Shown one piece after another: positions 8,355 to 17,513 of a stretch of 64,000 bases of DNA. The translations under genes and the position numbers were made by a program. The notes under the pieces are model-generated. The model had not been told where the DNA came from. It did not search any database and saw nothing but the letters and a program-made list of their open reading frames with translations. This DNA is from Priestia taiwanensis (GTDB lineage Bacteria; Bacillota; Bacilli; Bacillales; Bacillaceae_G): NCBI RefSeq assembly GCF_014638355.1, contig NZ_BMFK01000003.1:124001-188000 (forward strand), read 5' to 3'. The first letter of the stretch is position 1. Every line of letters begins with the position of its first letter.

Positions 8355-9230
8355 TCACTCTTCTTGTAACATTTCCTTCGTCACATCCACAAATTTTCTC
8401 AACGCATTCGACATCGACACATCACAGCGCCTGATGAAGACCGTTGTTATGTCTTTGTATGTATGTGGCACAGAATAGACTTGGATATGTTCGTCTTCCA
8501 TTATCTGCTCAGCGATTCGCTTTGAAATAAGCGCCAGACCTAAGCCAGCTTTGACGCATCCGATAATGCCTTCCATCGTACCAAACTCCATTTTCTTCAC
8601 CGAAACAATTCCTTCGTCTCGTAGCCATTGTTCTAACTTCGAACGATATGTACACCCTTCACGAAAGACGAGAATCGTACGTTGCTTCCATTCTTTCATC
8701 ATCTGAAAAGGTGGCTGTGATTTATGTGTAATCAATACTACTTCTTCTTGAAGTAATAGCTCCTGCTCCATGTTTGGATGATGAACAGGAGCTGTAACGA
8801 ACGCACCGTCTATATCATAATTCAACACCGATTCTACAAGTTCCTCTGTCGAACCTGTTTTTAACGATACATCCACGTTCGGGTATTTGTGATGATAAGC
8901 CGATAAAATCGACGGCAAATGTACCGCTGTCGTAATATCAGTAGCGCCGATACATAACGGACCCGAAGGCATTTCTGGATTTTGTAATGCTTCCTTCGCT
9001 TCTTTCATCAAGTCTACTAGTTTATCTGCATAGGTAAGAAAGACTTTTCCTTCTGCGGTTAAGATCACTCCCCTGTTACTTCGATAGAAAAGCGGTGTAC
9101 CTAGTTCTATTTCTAACTTATGAATACGACTCGTCACATTGGATTGGACATAATTTAATTCTGTAGCCGCCTTGCTGACGGTACCATGCTTCGCTACTAA
9201 TCTAAATATCTCTAAGTCTTTCTCGTTCAT
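8355..9230 (-). CDS. LysR-family transcriptional regulator
   Basis: A 291-residue protein with an N-terminal winged HTH (MNEKDLEIFRLVAKHGTVS...YVQSNVTSRIHKLEIELG) and a periplasmic-binding-type effector domain at about 90-290. It is divergent from the AEC transporter gene with a 130-bp gap, the classical arrangement for a LysR regulator controlling its neighbour. The gap holds ATTTATGATATCTATTAT, which has a T-N11-A pattern, but I cannot prove it is the operator. Effector unknown; transporters of this type often carry organic acids. Confidence 0.9.
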   Translation of the reverse strand: MNEKDLEIFRLVAKHGTVSKAATELNYVQSNVTSRIHKLEIELGTPLFYRSNRGVILTAEGKVFLTYADKLVDLMKEAKEALQNPEMPSGPLCIGATDITTAVHLPSILSAYHHKYPNVDVSLKTGSTEELVESVLNYDIDGAFVTAPVHHPNMEQELLLQEEVVLITHKSQPPFQMMKEWKQRTILVFREGCTYRSKLEQWLRDEGIVSVKKMEFGTMEGIIGCVKAGLGLALISKRIAEQIMEDEHIQVYSVPHTYKDITTVFIRRCDVSMSNALRKFVDVTKEMLQEE

Positions 9231-9360
9231 TCTCTCATCCCCACTTTTGTCATCATTATTTATGATATCTATTATCTCTTTTAGTCGTTTTACGTGATAG
9301 TATTCCTAGCATACAATCAACCTTACAATCGATACAACAATTTGAAAGCAGGGAGATACG

Positions 9361-10308
9361 ATGAAACTTTTACTCGATGCCGTCTTACCAATCTTTGCGA
9401 TTATGCTTTGTGGCTACTTAGCAGGAACATGTGGACTAATTACCAAATCAGGATCAAAAAGCTTAAACAATTACGTCTTTTATATCACACTACCAGCATT
9501 GCTGTTTCTCGCTACTGCAACCGCACCAATCGAACAAGTAACAAACTGGCACTTCGTTAGTATTAATCTAGGAGGTATACTTGCGAGTTTTATCATGGCA
9601 GTACTTATTGGAAAATATGTCTTTCACTATGACACACCGACTTCCTCTATTTACGGAATGGGAGCCTCTTACGGGACAACTGGATATATGGGGATACCAC
9701 TCGTTACCGCTGTTTTCGGAACAGATGCTGCATTACCAGCCGCTCTTGCTACGCTTCTACATAACATCCTTGTTATTACAATTGTGTTAGTAACGTTCGA
9801 GGCATCGAAGATTAACAGAAAAGAACCACTTATGAAACAAGCATGGGCAATTTTCCAACCTGTCATGAAGAGCCCCATTACGATTTCTGTTAGTGCAGGA
9901 ATTGTCGTCGCAATACTAGGAATTGACCTACCAGCATCTGTTCATACATTTACTAACTTACTCGCGAATGCTTCTGGTCCAACCGCTCTCTTTGCGTTAG
10001 GGCTAGGCTTAGTCGGACAAAAGAATACGATGAAGAATGAACTCCGTGTATCGGAAGTAACAGCAATAGTCGTCCTAAAAATTATCTTTCAGCCGCTTGT
10101 GACATTCCTATTGATGATGTACGTATTTGAAGTTGATGTATTATGGGGAGCTATCGCTGTCATTATGTCTGCATTACCAGTCGGAGCGGTCACGTACATA
10201 TTTGCGGAAAAGTATGGAAAATTAGAGAACGTCACGTCTACTGCTATTCTGTTATCTATGTTGCTCTCTACCATGACACTCTGTCTCTTACTTCTCTCGT
10301 TTAGCTAA
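9361..10308 (+). CDS. AEC-family membrane transporter
   Basis: A 315-residue integral membrane protein with about ten helices and the inverted-repeat layout of the auxin efflux carrier/malate permease family. The first half has YITLPALLFLATA and the second half LFALGLGL and ALPVGAVTYIFAEKY. Characterised bacterial members export or import malate, malonate or related acids; the substrate here is unknown. The ATG follows AGGGAG. Divergent LysR gene upstream is the likely regulator. Confidence 0.88.
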   Translation: MKLLLDAVLPIFAIMLCGYLAGTCGLITKSGSKSLNNYVFYITLPALLFLATATAPIEQVTNWHFVSINLGGILASFIMAVLIGKYVFHYDTPTSSIYGMGASYGTTGYMGIPLVTAVFGTDAALPAALATLLHNILVITIVLVTFEASKINRKEPLMKQAWAIFQPVMKSPITISVSAGIVVAILGIDLPASVHTFTNLLANASGPTALFALGLGLVGQKNTMKNELRVSEVTAIVVLKIIFQPLVTFLLMMYVFEVDVLWGAIAVIMSALPVGAVTYIFAEKYGKLENVTSTAILLSMLLSTMTLCLLLLSFS

Positions 10309-10406
10309 CAAATTGCCTAAATGAAGCAGCCACATCATTTGCAATTAGATGATGTCCTATTCTATTGTAAAAAAGTAGTGATTTCATCTAAAGGAGCGTG
10401 TAACAT

Positions 10407-10748
10407 ATGAACAAAACATGTGTGCCAAGTGGCGTTGAACTTAAAGACACCGGCTTTGGATATACATTATCCTTAATAGCCGGTAAATATAAAATCATTA
10501 TTATTTACTGGTTAGCTGAAAAGAAAGTGATGCGCTTTAATGAGTTAAGGCGTAGTATCCATACAATTTCTTTTAAAACGTTAAGCGTCATGTTAAAAGA
10601 ACTGGAAGCAGAAGGGCTTATTATACGTAAAGAGTTCCCACAAATTCCTCCAAAAGTGGAGTATTCTTTGTCAGAACGTGGACTTTCCCTCGTACCATTA
10701 TTAAATATGATGTGTGAATGGGGAGAGCAAAATCGTTTAGATACATAA
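10407..10748 (+). CDS. HxlR-family regulator
   Basis: A 113-residue winged-helix protein with the HxlR pattern: LSLIAGKYKIIIIYWL, MRFNELRRSIHTISFKTLSVMLKELEAEGLIIRKEF, then YSLSERGLSLVPLLNMMCEWG. A Cys at residue 5 is in the place where redox-sensing members (YodB, HypR) have their sensor Cys; here it is CVPSG. The converging gene is an NAD(P)H oxidoreductase, the usual type of target for quinone-sensing HxlR proteins, so thiol or quinone sensing is plausible. The ATG follows AAAGGAG. Confidence 0.9.
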   Translation: MNKTCVPSGVELKDTGFGYTLSLIAGKYKIIIIYWLAEKKVMRFNELRRSIHTISFKTLSVMLKELEAEGLIIRKEFPQIPPKVEYSLSERGLSLVPLLNMMCEWGEQNRLDT

Positions 10749-10754
10749 CTATTT

Positions 10755-10807
10755 GTACATAAGAAAAGAAGTATGTCCTCAAAGGACATACTTCTTTTCT
10801 TATGTAC
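10755..10807. terminator. Bidirectional terminator with a 25-bp perfect stem
   Basis: Two perfect 25-base arms (10755-10779 and 10783-10807) around a CAA loop, between two converging genes. The arms include T/A-rich parts that provide run-off U-tracts for both directions. Confidence 0.85.
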
Positions 10808-10813
10808 TACTTC

Positions 10814-11341
10814 TTATAAGCTATCGATAAAACCGATGTAACCTTGCGCACTTTTCTCCACGTCAGCTCCACCTAGTTCATTTTCTGTACCATAAAAGGC
10901 ATAAAACGAACGATAATCCGCCTTGCAATATAAGAAAGTTGTTTCAAATGGTACCAATAACTGTTCCATCGTATATCGGTACCTACCACCTTCATGATAA
11001 TCCTCTTCTTTAATCCCCGCCGACACACTTAATGCAACCTTTCGATTCTTTAATTTATCGCCATGTGAACCATACGCCCAACCGTACTCGAATACATCGT
11101 CTAGCCATTTTTTCAGAAGCGGTGGACAATTAAACCAATAGAATGGGAACTGGAGTACAAGCTTATCATGCGATTCAATTAATTGTTGTTCTTTTTTCAC
11201 ATCGATATTTCCATCAGGATATACGTTATACAATTCGTGAACAGTGTATGTTTCTGGATACTTTTTCAGTTCTTCTACCCATCGTTTATTAATAACCGAT
11301 GTTTCCATACTAGGGTGCGTTACGATAACAAGTGTTTTCAT
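10814..11341 (-). CDS. NAD(P)H-dependent flavodoxin-fold oxidoreductase (YwrO/KefF type)
   Basis: A 175-residue FMN/FAD quinone reductase. It starts KTLVIVTHPSMETSVINKRW (phosphate-binding loop) and has the family patterns LQFPFYWFNCPPLLKKWLDDVFEYGWAYG and LSVSAGIKEEDY. These enzymes reduce quinones or nitro compounds by two electrons. The gene converges on an HxlR regulator. A divergent-type promoter to the right faces a TetR gene's end, so it is a single-gene unit. Confidence 0.88.
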   Translation of the reverse strand: MKTLVIVTHPSMETSVINKRWVEELKKYPETYTVHELYNVYPDGNIDVKKEQQLIESHDKLVLQFPFYWFNCPPLLKKWLDDVFEYGWAYGSHGDKLKNRKVALSVSAGIKEEDYHEGGRYRYTMEQLLVPFETTFLYCKADYRSFYAFYGTENELGGADVEKSAQGYIGFIDSL

Positions 11342-11465
11342 TCCTTTCTCCTCCTTGAATGCTCTTTATATAGTGATCATAAAGCGCACAAGGAAAAGAT
11401 GTAAGTACGCACTTTTTGTTCACGTACTTACGGAAAGGTTAGTATTGTATCTGCTAATATACTTC

Positions 11466-12071
11466 TTATTCCTTCAATCCAGCCGCGAACAATGGACCAT
11501 GGAAAGCTATTGTGGCAAGAATATGTGCCATTTCTTGTGGGGATTCTTTTCTACCATTTTGTAACCATTGTTGTATGATCCCCAAATGCGCAGAAGCAAC
11601 ATAAGAAACAAAGTATTCTTCCGGTACGCGAAGGATTTCCTTCCTCATCTCAGAGTATTTACCGCCTTCGAATATTGTCTTTTTAACAAATTCTTTTACC
11701 TTCACTTGAAACCCTAAGTCTCCATTCGGTCCTAGAACTGCTTCCATAAATGCTGCATGCTGATTAAAATATTCAAAGACTGACGTAGCAAAAGCAAAGG
11801 TTGTTTCAGCGGTCACATTCTCATTAGAGAGAAAACTCTTTGCAACCTTTGCCATACCTTGCATAATTTCTTGTTGGCACTTCGTCATTAAATCGTACTT
11901 ATCTTGGTAATGAAGATAGAACGTTCCTCTGTTAATCATTGCCCTCATTGTAATATCCTTCACTGTCACACCTTCAAAGCCCTTTTCCTTTATCAATTCT
12001 GTCAGCGCATCTCGAATAGCTGCCTTCGTACGAACAATGCGTAAATCAGTATATGTATCCGACAGTCTCAC
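11466..12071 (-). CDS. TetR-family regulator of the YhgE-type permease
   Basis: A 201-residue protein. The N-terminal HTH (TKAAIRDALTELIKEKGFEGVTVKDITMRAMINRGTFYLHYQDKYDLM) is typical of TetR, and the C-terminal ligand domain matches the TetR_C_33-like type. It is divergent from the YhgE/ABC-2-type membrane gene. A 35-bp perfect inverted repeat starts 12 bp before this gene and is a convincing operator, so autorepression and control of the neighbour are likely. Ligand unknown. Confidence 0.9.
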   Translation of the reverse strand: MRLSDTYTDLRIVRTKAAIRDALTELIKEKGFEGVTVKDITMRAMINRGTFYLHYQDKYDLMTKCQQEIMQGMAKVAKSFLSNENVTAETTFAFATSVFEYFNQHAAFMEAVLGPNGDLGFQVKVKEFVKKTIFEGGKYSEMRKEILRVPEEYFVSYVASAHLGIIQQWLQNGRKESPQEMAHILATIAFHGPLFAAGLKE

Positions 12072-12082
12072 CTCTTCTTTCT

Positions 12083-12117
12083 TTTATTCAACACATGTGC
12101 ACACTGTGTTGAATAAA
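12083..12117. promoter_or_regulatory. TetR operator (perfect inverted repeat)
   Basis: Arms of 13 bp (TTTATTCAACACA and its exact complement) flank a 9-bp centre (TGTGCACAC). It lies between tetR and the divergent permease, just upstream of tetR. Confidence 0.8.
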
Positions 12118-12141
12118 CGTCATATCGAATCTTTCTGCTTA

Positions 12142-12170
12142 TTGAACCGTTCTATATGTAAATTTATAAT
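12142..12170 (+). promoter_or_regulatory. Sigma-A promoter of the YhgE-type gene
   Basis: TTGAAC, 17-base spacer, TATAAT, located 61 bp before the ATG. The start region overlaps a 12-bp palindrome TAATTCGAATTA at 12167-12178. Confidence 0.75.
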
Positions 12171-12230
12171 TCGAATTACAAATAGACACCATGTTGTTTA
12201 TTAGTATAACGTAGATGCGGAGGAGAACAC

Positions 12231-13430
12231 ATGCATTTATTCAAAAATAAGTTAGCTTGGATGGCGCCACTCATTGTACTTTTTGTCATCATTTTATTTG
12301 GATTAACCCTTATCCCGTCGGTTCAGCCACAACCTAAAAACTTGCCACTTGCGTTCGTTAATGAGGATAAGGGAATTGTCATACCACAACAAGGAACTAT
12401 CAATATGGGAAACAACATTGCAGAAATGATTCAACAGAAAACAACATCCGAAAACGATGAAGAACCTATCGTAAAGTGGACATCTGTAGACAATAAAGAA
12501 GCAGTGTTAGAAGCATTAAATAACCAAGAGTATTACGGGGCAATTATCATTCCAGAAGATTTCAGCCAGAAGCAAATGTCACTATTAACACCAAGTCCAG
12601 CGATGCCTGAAATCACAATTTTCATTAACCAAGGGATGAATCCAATGGTCGCAAGTATGACAACTCAAATGCTAAATAGCATTGCGAATGGAATCGAAAG
12701 CGGTATTCAAGCACAAATAATACAGAAAGCACAAACACAAAATCTTACGTTACAAGCAAATCAACTTCAAACATTCGTGAATCCTATTACGGTACACGTA
12801 GAAAATATAAATGAAGTAGGCACAAACAGCATGAATGGGAATGCTCCAGTTATGCTTTTCCAACCTCTATGGATGGCCAGTATTGCGGGTGCGGTTCTTC
12901 TTTGCTTAGCAATGAAGAACATTGTATTTACTAGTAAAACACAAAAGCTATACACGCTACTTGCACAAACAGTTCTAGGAGTAATTCTCAGTCTCGTAGC
13001 TGGCTTTGGATTATCATGGATGGCACAAGCGATAGGAGTTGATATCCCAGACTTTATGAATACTTCGTTATTCCTAACGGTCACTTATTTTGCTTTTTTC
13101 CTATTAATCTCAGCCGTGCTATCATGGACTGGCATCAAGGGAATGCCAATTTTCATTCTCATCTTATTCTTCGGTGCTCCGTTACTTTCAATGGCACCTG
13201 AAATGATGTCACCATTTTATCATGACTATGTGTACGCATGGTTACCGATGAAATTTATGATTCAAGGACTAAGAGAGCTCTTCTTCTTCGAGCAAACATT
13301 TAGCTTCAGTGGTCCAACAGCTACGTTAGGATGGATCGCTTTAGGAAGCTTTGGAGTGCTGATGTTATCTACCATAAAAAAAGATACTAGCTCTACTAAA
13401 TCAGTAACAAACATACACTCTAATTTATAA
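12231..13430 (+). CDS. YhgE/Pip-type ABC-2-like membrane protein
   Basis: A 399-residue protein. One membrane helix at about 10-30 is followed by an extracellular region (about 35-205, with LPLAFVNEDKGI and YYGAIIIPEDFS) and five or six helices from about 212 to 385. This is the N-lobe/C-lobe pattern of the YhgE/Pip and DUF3533 group, which are ABC-2-like permeases without their own ATPase. No ATPase gene is adjacent. Such genes under TetR control are often efflux- or stress-associated. The start follows GGAGGAG. Transport substrate unknown. Confidence 0.82.
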   Translation: MHLFKNKLAWMAPLIVLFVIILFGLTLIPSVQPQPKNLPLAFVNEDKGIVIPQQGTINMGNNIAEMIQQKTTSENDEEPIVKWTSVDNKEAVLEALNNQEYYGAIIIPEDFSQKQMSLLTPSPAMPEITIFINQGMNPMVASMTTQMLNSIANGIESGIQAQIIQKAQTQNLTLQANQLQTFVNPITVHVENINEVGTNSMNGNAPVMLFQPLWMASIAGAVLLCLAMKNIVFTSKTQKLYTLLAQTVLGVILSLVAGFGLSWMAQAIGVDIPDFMNTSLFLTVTYFAFFLLISAVLSWTGIKGMPIFILILFFGAPLLSMAPEMMSPFYHDYVYAWLPMKFMIQGLRELFFFEQTFSFSGPTATLGWIALGSFGVLMLSTIKKDTSSTKSVTNIHSNL

Positions 13431-13435
13431 ATAAA

Positions 13436-13471
13436 GAAGTAACAGCCACAGGTAGGCTGTTACTTCTTTTT
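13436..13471 (+). terminator. Terminator of the YhgE-type gene
   Basis: A 12-bp stem (GAAGTAACAGCC/GGCTGTTACTTC) with a 7-nt loop, then TTTTTC, right after the stop codon. Confidence 0.85.
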
Positions 13472-13473
13472 CT

Positions 13474-14930
13474 TTATTCTCCAGATAATCTCGGCTTTCT
13501 CCGATGCTTCGTCGCCTGCTCAAACGCATATGCAATACGGATTAACATTCCTTCTGTATATGCCGTACTTGCAAACGTGATGCCAAACGGTTTACCACTT
13601 TCCATATAACCAGCTGGTACAGCAATCGACGGATAGCCTGCTTTTGCCGAAATGGTAGAACCGATATATGCAGGGAAAAGAATCACATCGAGATCGTATG
13701 TCTCCAATGCCGCATCAATTCCTTCCTTCTGTGAGAAATAAATATCTTCTACTCTCGCATTCAAATAGTCTGTATCCCGCAACGTATTCGGAAATGTATT
13801 CCGATATTCAAGCTTATCTTGTCCGTACTTGAGTGCTTGGTCAGGATATGCTTCATTAAATGCACGCAGCTCGGTAATGGAATGTATCGGTATCGTTGCG
13901 GGTAACTTTGCTAAATAATTATCTAAACTATGTTTCAACTCATACTGCAACACCGCATAGCTCCACTTTCGCTGAACAGACGGAATGTCCATGTTTTCGA
14001 TAACATGAGCCCCTTCGTCCTTTAACACTTGGATAGCACGGTGGAATAATGATTCGTCATATCCCCTGTGTAAAAATTGGTTAGGCGACGCACCTTGAAA
14101 TACACCGATTTTCGCACCCTTAAGCCATCTATGTCCAAATAAGCTGTATAATCTACCTTCTCACTACGGTACGTTGCCGGGTCTTGCTCATCTCCGCCTG
14201 TTAATACTCCTAACAAAATCGCCGCATCCGTCACTGTTCTCGCCATCGGTCCTGCTGTATCTTGCGAATACGTAAACGGAATAATACCCGATCGACTTAC
14301 TAAGCCAACTGTTGGTTTAATACCAACGACTGAGTTTTCGATAGCTGGACTAAGAATAGACGCATCTGTTTCTGTTCCAACGGACACTACCGTGAAATTA
14401 GCTGCAACTGATACTGCTGAGCCAGAACTAGAACCACCAACGAATAAATTCGGATCACCGTACGGATTTAACGTTTGTCCACCGCGCGCGCTGTACCCTG
14501 CCCACATTGTCGACGACATCGCATTTGCTAGTTCTGTCATATTTGTCTTACCTAAAATCACAGCACCTGCTTCTCGTAATTTCGTCACAAGAAACGCGTC
14601 CTCTTCGCTACAATAATTCGCAAGCGCAAGCGTCCCTGCACTCGTATGCATCTTATCTCCTGTTTCAATATTGTCTTTTACTAACACAGGAATACCATGT
14701 AATGGATCTCTTATGCCTTTCATTTCTCGTTCATGGTCGAGTGCTTCTGCGATGAATAATGCATCTGGGTTTATTTCCAACACAGAATGTAAAGCGGGTC
14801 CGCTTTGGTCATAATCGGCAATGCGTGTTAGGTAATACATCACTAACTCTTTTGATGTGATGTCTCCTTTCTCCATCGCCACTTGTATATCGTGAATCGT
14901 TAGTTCTTCTCGTAAAAAATGGTGAAACAT
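13474..14930 (-). pseudogene. Amidase (frameshifted)
   Basis: Two overlapping frames together give an amidase-signature protein of about 485 residues. The first part ends at 14022; the second runs 14028-13474. The family pattern joins perfectly if one A is restored in the run GGCTTAAGGG (minus strand, about 14119-14123): the restored frame reads DGLKGAKIGVFQGASPNQF. Catalytic Lys (VLVKDN), the Ser-rich GGSSSGSAVS loop and cis-Ser are present. One more oddity is GTETDASI where GTETDGSI is usual. The start at 14930 follows GAGAGGAGATGGG. It is a broken gene or a one-base sequencing error. Confidence 0.85.
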
Positions 14931-15053
14931 ATCCCATCTCCTCTCTCTACTTTTATTACAGAAAACCCCATTATTAACTATATAACTGTACAAGTTGCCC
15001 ACGCCATTTCACATCCGAGACATATAGTAGAAGGGACAATATAGAAGGGTGAG

Positions 15054-15674
15054 ATGACAACGATGGATGATAAATTTTGCTGTAATACAGGACAAGAGCC
15101 ATACGCTTCCGATAAGCTCAAACAAGTAGCAGATCAAGCGTTTCGCATTCCTGTCTTTTTAAGTACCGCAAATACATTAAATTCGCTTCAACGTCAATTT
15201 CTTGACCGAATGATTGTAGAACTTGAGCGTGAACTTCTTTTTCCTCGCACAATTCCTCGAACTGATTTGTATCCAGAAACACCGTTCACAAGTATCAGGC
15301 GCATGATTTTGTCTAGCTACGGATTAGTAGCGATTAACTTCCAACGCTTCCTTGTCCAAGGAATTCGGACAAATGTAGGACCGTTTCAACCATCTGAGCC
15401 ATTTTGGGAGGGAAGTCCATTCTCCCAAATTGAACCATCGATGGCCTATCAATACGGACTACCACTCTTGTTAGTAAGAGAAGTTGGCACTGATACGAAT
15501 CGCGGTATTTGGCAACTAGGAAATGCACCGTTCCTGATCCTTGACTGGGACTCTGCAAATCAATCTGTCGATGACTTCTTCGCGAGCGTATCATGGCGCG
15601 AATTCTTTGCGAACTGGGAAGGCCATGTACGCAATGGATATTATCTTCAGACAGAGCCGCAATTTAAGTATTAA
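15054..15674 (+). CDS. Unknown protein, possible nucleotide/TIR-like Rossmann fold
   Basis: A 206-residue cytoplasmic protein. Residues about 31-95 (RIPVFLSTANTLNSLQRQFL ... PETPFTSIRRMILSSYGLVAIN) look like the first strand, long helix and third strand of the TIR/nucleoside deoxyribosyltransferase-like fold: IFxS, a helix, LEREL, then xSIRRMIxSSxGLVAIN. If so it may bind or cleave a nucleotide such as NAD. The rest (FWEGSPFSQIEPSMAYQYGLPLLLVREVG) includes a second sub-domain typical of such proteins. No partner gene is visible. I do not recognise it with certainty. Confidence 0.6.
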   Translation: MTTMDDKFCCNTGQEPYASDKLKQVADQAFRIPVFLSTANTLNSLQRQFLDRMIVELERELLFPRTIPRTDLYPETPFTSIRRMILSSYGLVAINFQRFLVQGIRTNVGPFQPSEPFWEGSPFSQIEPSMAYQYGLPLLLVREVGTDTNRGIWQLGNAPFLILDWDSANQSVDDFFASVSWREFFANWEGHVRNGYYLQTEPQFKY

Positions 15675-15690
15675 TACATCGTTCTTTCTA

Positions 15691-15722
15691 TAAGAAGGCA
15701 CATATCACAATGTGTCTTTTTA
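15691..15722 (+). terminator. Terminator of the unknown 206-residue gene
   Basis: A 9-bp stem (AAGGCACAT/ATGTGTCTT, one G-T pair) with a 6-nt loop and TTTTT tail; it overlaps the converging DinB gene's stop. Confidence 0.6.
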
Positions 15723-16196
15723 TCTTTGGTCATAAATACCGATACATTTCTTCAAATCTAGCATCGCTTGAAGATGCATTCCTTCATGGAAAATCGTTCG
15801 AATAAGCACTTGTTCGATTGTATGCATCCCCATTTCTGTAGGCGGAAATTCTTCTTCTAACCTCTCCCCGTAGGCTTTCTTTATGCGAGTAGGCTGTTCA
15901 CGAAGTAAAAGTTTTAACTCTTCCAATGAAGGTGTTTCAGCAGTGAAATCCTTCGGAGAACTTCCGAATCCAAACCACGTTGGAAATTGCTCCGGTATGC
16001 CCGTTTTTTCTTTCGTCACTGCCTCAATCCATAAATAGTGATCGACGTAGATGTGCCCCATATTCCAGCGAATATTATTCTTGAAATGATGTGGGATGAT
16101 TTCTGCTTCCTCACTTGTCACATTTTCGATAGCATGCAACATATAGTTCCGGTAATTTTCTACCTGATTAAATAACACTTCATGCCGCTGTTTCAT
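15720..16196 (-). CDS. DinB-family protein
   Basis: A 158-residue four-helix-bundle protein of the DinB/YfiT class. The metal-ligand positions are visible: HIYVDHYLW (His), and TIFHEGMHLQAMLDLKK (HxxxH-like pair). Family members bind divalent metal; several act as thiol-dependent S-transferases, but the activity of this one is not known. It lies downstream of the aminoglycoside-phosphotransferase-like gene, with a terminator between them. Confidence 0.85.
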   Translation of the reverse strand: MKQRHEVLFNQVENYRNYMLHAIENVTSEEAEIIPHHFKNNIRWNMGHIYVDHYLWIEAVTKEKTGIPEQFPTWFGFGSSPKDFTAETPSLEELKLLLREQPTRIKKAYGERLEEEFPPTEMGMHTIEQVLIRTIFHEGMHLQAMLDLKKCIGIYDQR

Positions 16197-16232
16197 CCTC
16201 TATCTCCCCTATCCTATTTATGTAAAAGAAAA

Positions 16233-16265
16233 GCTATGATGAACATTCTCTCATCATAGCCTTCC
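16233..16265 (-). terminator. Terminator of the phosphotransferase gene
   Basis: A 10-bp stem (GCTATGATGA/TCATCATAGC) with an 8-nt loop and a TTTTC tail on the minus strand. Confidence 0.75.
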
Positions 16266-16286
16266 TGCCCTACTATCTATTTATCA

Positions 16287-17246
16287 TCATGATTCACGAA
16301 ATCCTTCTCTATCTTCTTCCATATATTCTAGGAATCTCAACCGAAGATTCACATACCACTCAGGAGGATGTTCAATCCTTTGTTCCTCAATCGACCACAG
16401 TACCCTCGCAAAGCTATACAAGTTCGCGAATCGAAGAAACATCGGAAACAAACGTATCGTTTCCTCATCTAATGCTCGTACAGATTGATATCCTTTTAAA
16501 AACAGCTCACGGTGCACAGAGTCTTCCTCCACATCAAGAAGCGCCGTTACAATGTCCATCCCGTACCAACTATACATCGCATCGTCAAAATCAATGACGT
16601 GTAACGATTTTTTCTCTTCTTCATAAAAGACGTTATCTTGTTGGAAATCGTAATGGATTAAGCCGTACGTTGCTGGTGAAGTTGGCAATGCTTCCAACAA
16701 CTTTGTCACTTTCGTCAGTTCTTCACGAGCTTCATATTCCTCTGGATGGCGCTGCAATACCGTCTCAATGAATTGGATGCCATCTCGCCAGCTCTTTCGT
16801 GTTGCCCCGATAGGCTCATAGCTTTCTGCTAACGTATGCAACGTAGCGAGCGACTGTCCCCACGCTTCGCTTTGTTCTTCCGTCAACTCTTCTAATTGGT
16901 TTCCTTCCGCTTCACTAAATACGACGCCGAAGTACATCCCGTCTTCCGTTCTTACTTCTTCTATTAACCTTCCATTTCTCGATAATATCGGAGAAACAGC
17001 AGGATACTCATTTTTTTTCACATATTGCATGAAATCAAGTTCCCCAGCAAGTTGCTCATACGTATTCTCTTCTTCGAAACTAAAACGTAACCAGTATCTC
17101 TCTTGATTCCACTCAAACACATACACAAAATTCGAACTCGCACGCCAGAACCCTAGCGTACCTTCATCGTGCTCCCAATGCTCCAACAACTGGCGTGCCA
17201 CACTATCCAACGCACACCCTTTTACAATCGTGTCTAATCTCATCAT
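16287..17246 (-). CDS. Aminoglycoside phosphotransferase-family kinase with attenuator leader
   Basis: A 319-residue APH/choline-kinase-fold enzyme. The catalytic loop is HYDFQQDN at about 198-205 (canonical HGDxxxxN) and the Mg-binding IDFDDA at about 218-223. It phosphorylates a small hydroxylated molecule: an antibiotic, homoserine, choline or a sugar. The translation start lies in the segment TGAGAGGAG, which is paired in a hairpin downstream of a small leader ORF (17289-17351), as in translational attenuators of antibiotic-resistance genes. That makes a drug substrate likely, though it is not proven. No sign of recent transfer in base composition. Confidence 0.85.
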   Translation of the reverse strand: MMRLDTIVKGCALDSVARQLLEHWEHDEGTLGFWRASSNFVYVFEWNQERYWLRFSFEEENTYEQLAGELDFMQYVKKNEYPAVSPILSRNGRLIEEVRTEDGMYFGVVFSEAEGNQLEELTEEQSEAWGQSLATLHTLAESYEPIGATRKSWRDGIQFIETVLQRHPEEYEAREELTKVTKLLEALPTSPATYGLIHYDFQQDNVFYEEEKKSLHVIDFDDAMYSWYGMDIVTALLDVEEDSVHRELFLKGYQSVRALDEETIRLFPMFLRFANLYSFARVLWSIEEQRIEHPPEWYVNLRLRFLEYMEEDREGFRES

Positions 17247-17256
17247 TTGGCATTCT

Positions 17257-17351
17257 CCTCTCAGTAGTCATGAGAGGACCGAACTCAACTAAGAAGCAAG
17301 CCCTCTCATTACCCTGTTATTTTGAACTTTTAGTCGTTTCAAAATCGTCAC
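17257..17351 (-). promoter_or_regulatory. Translational attenuator leader of the phosphotransferase
   Basis: The leader ORF runs 17351 to 17289 if read from a GTG, or from the in-frame TTG at 17342 (MKRLKVQNNRVMRGLAS), which has AAGGGG well placed. Its last codons contain TGAGAGG (segment A, 17302-17308). Segment B (17271-17277) is CCTCTCA and segment C (17257-17263) is again TGAGAGG, which carries the SD of the main gene. B can pair with either A or C; B-C extends to eight bp with a 7-nt loop. Ribosome stalling on the leader would disturb one pairing and expose or hide the SD. Confidence 0.65.
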
Positions 17352-17513
17352 CCCTTTCTTTGAGTTTGGCATTGTGCCATTTTTAAGCCTATCATATTCT
17401 TGACGACAAATGTCCGAATAAAATTCGCCTTTTTTCTACAAATGAAATATATTTCCAAATTATAAAAAGACATGATAATGTCATGGATAGAATAGATAAA
17501 GGAGGCGTTTATC

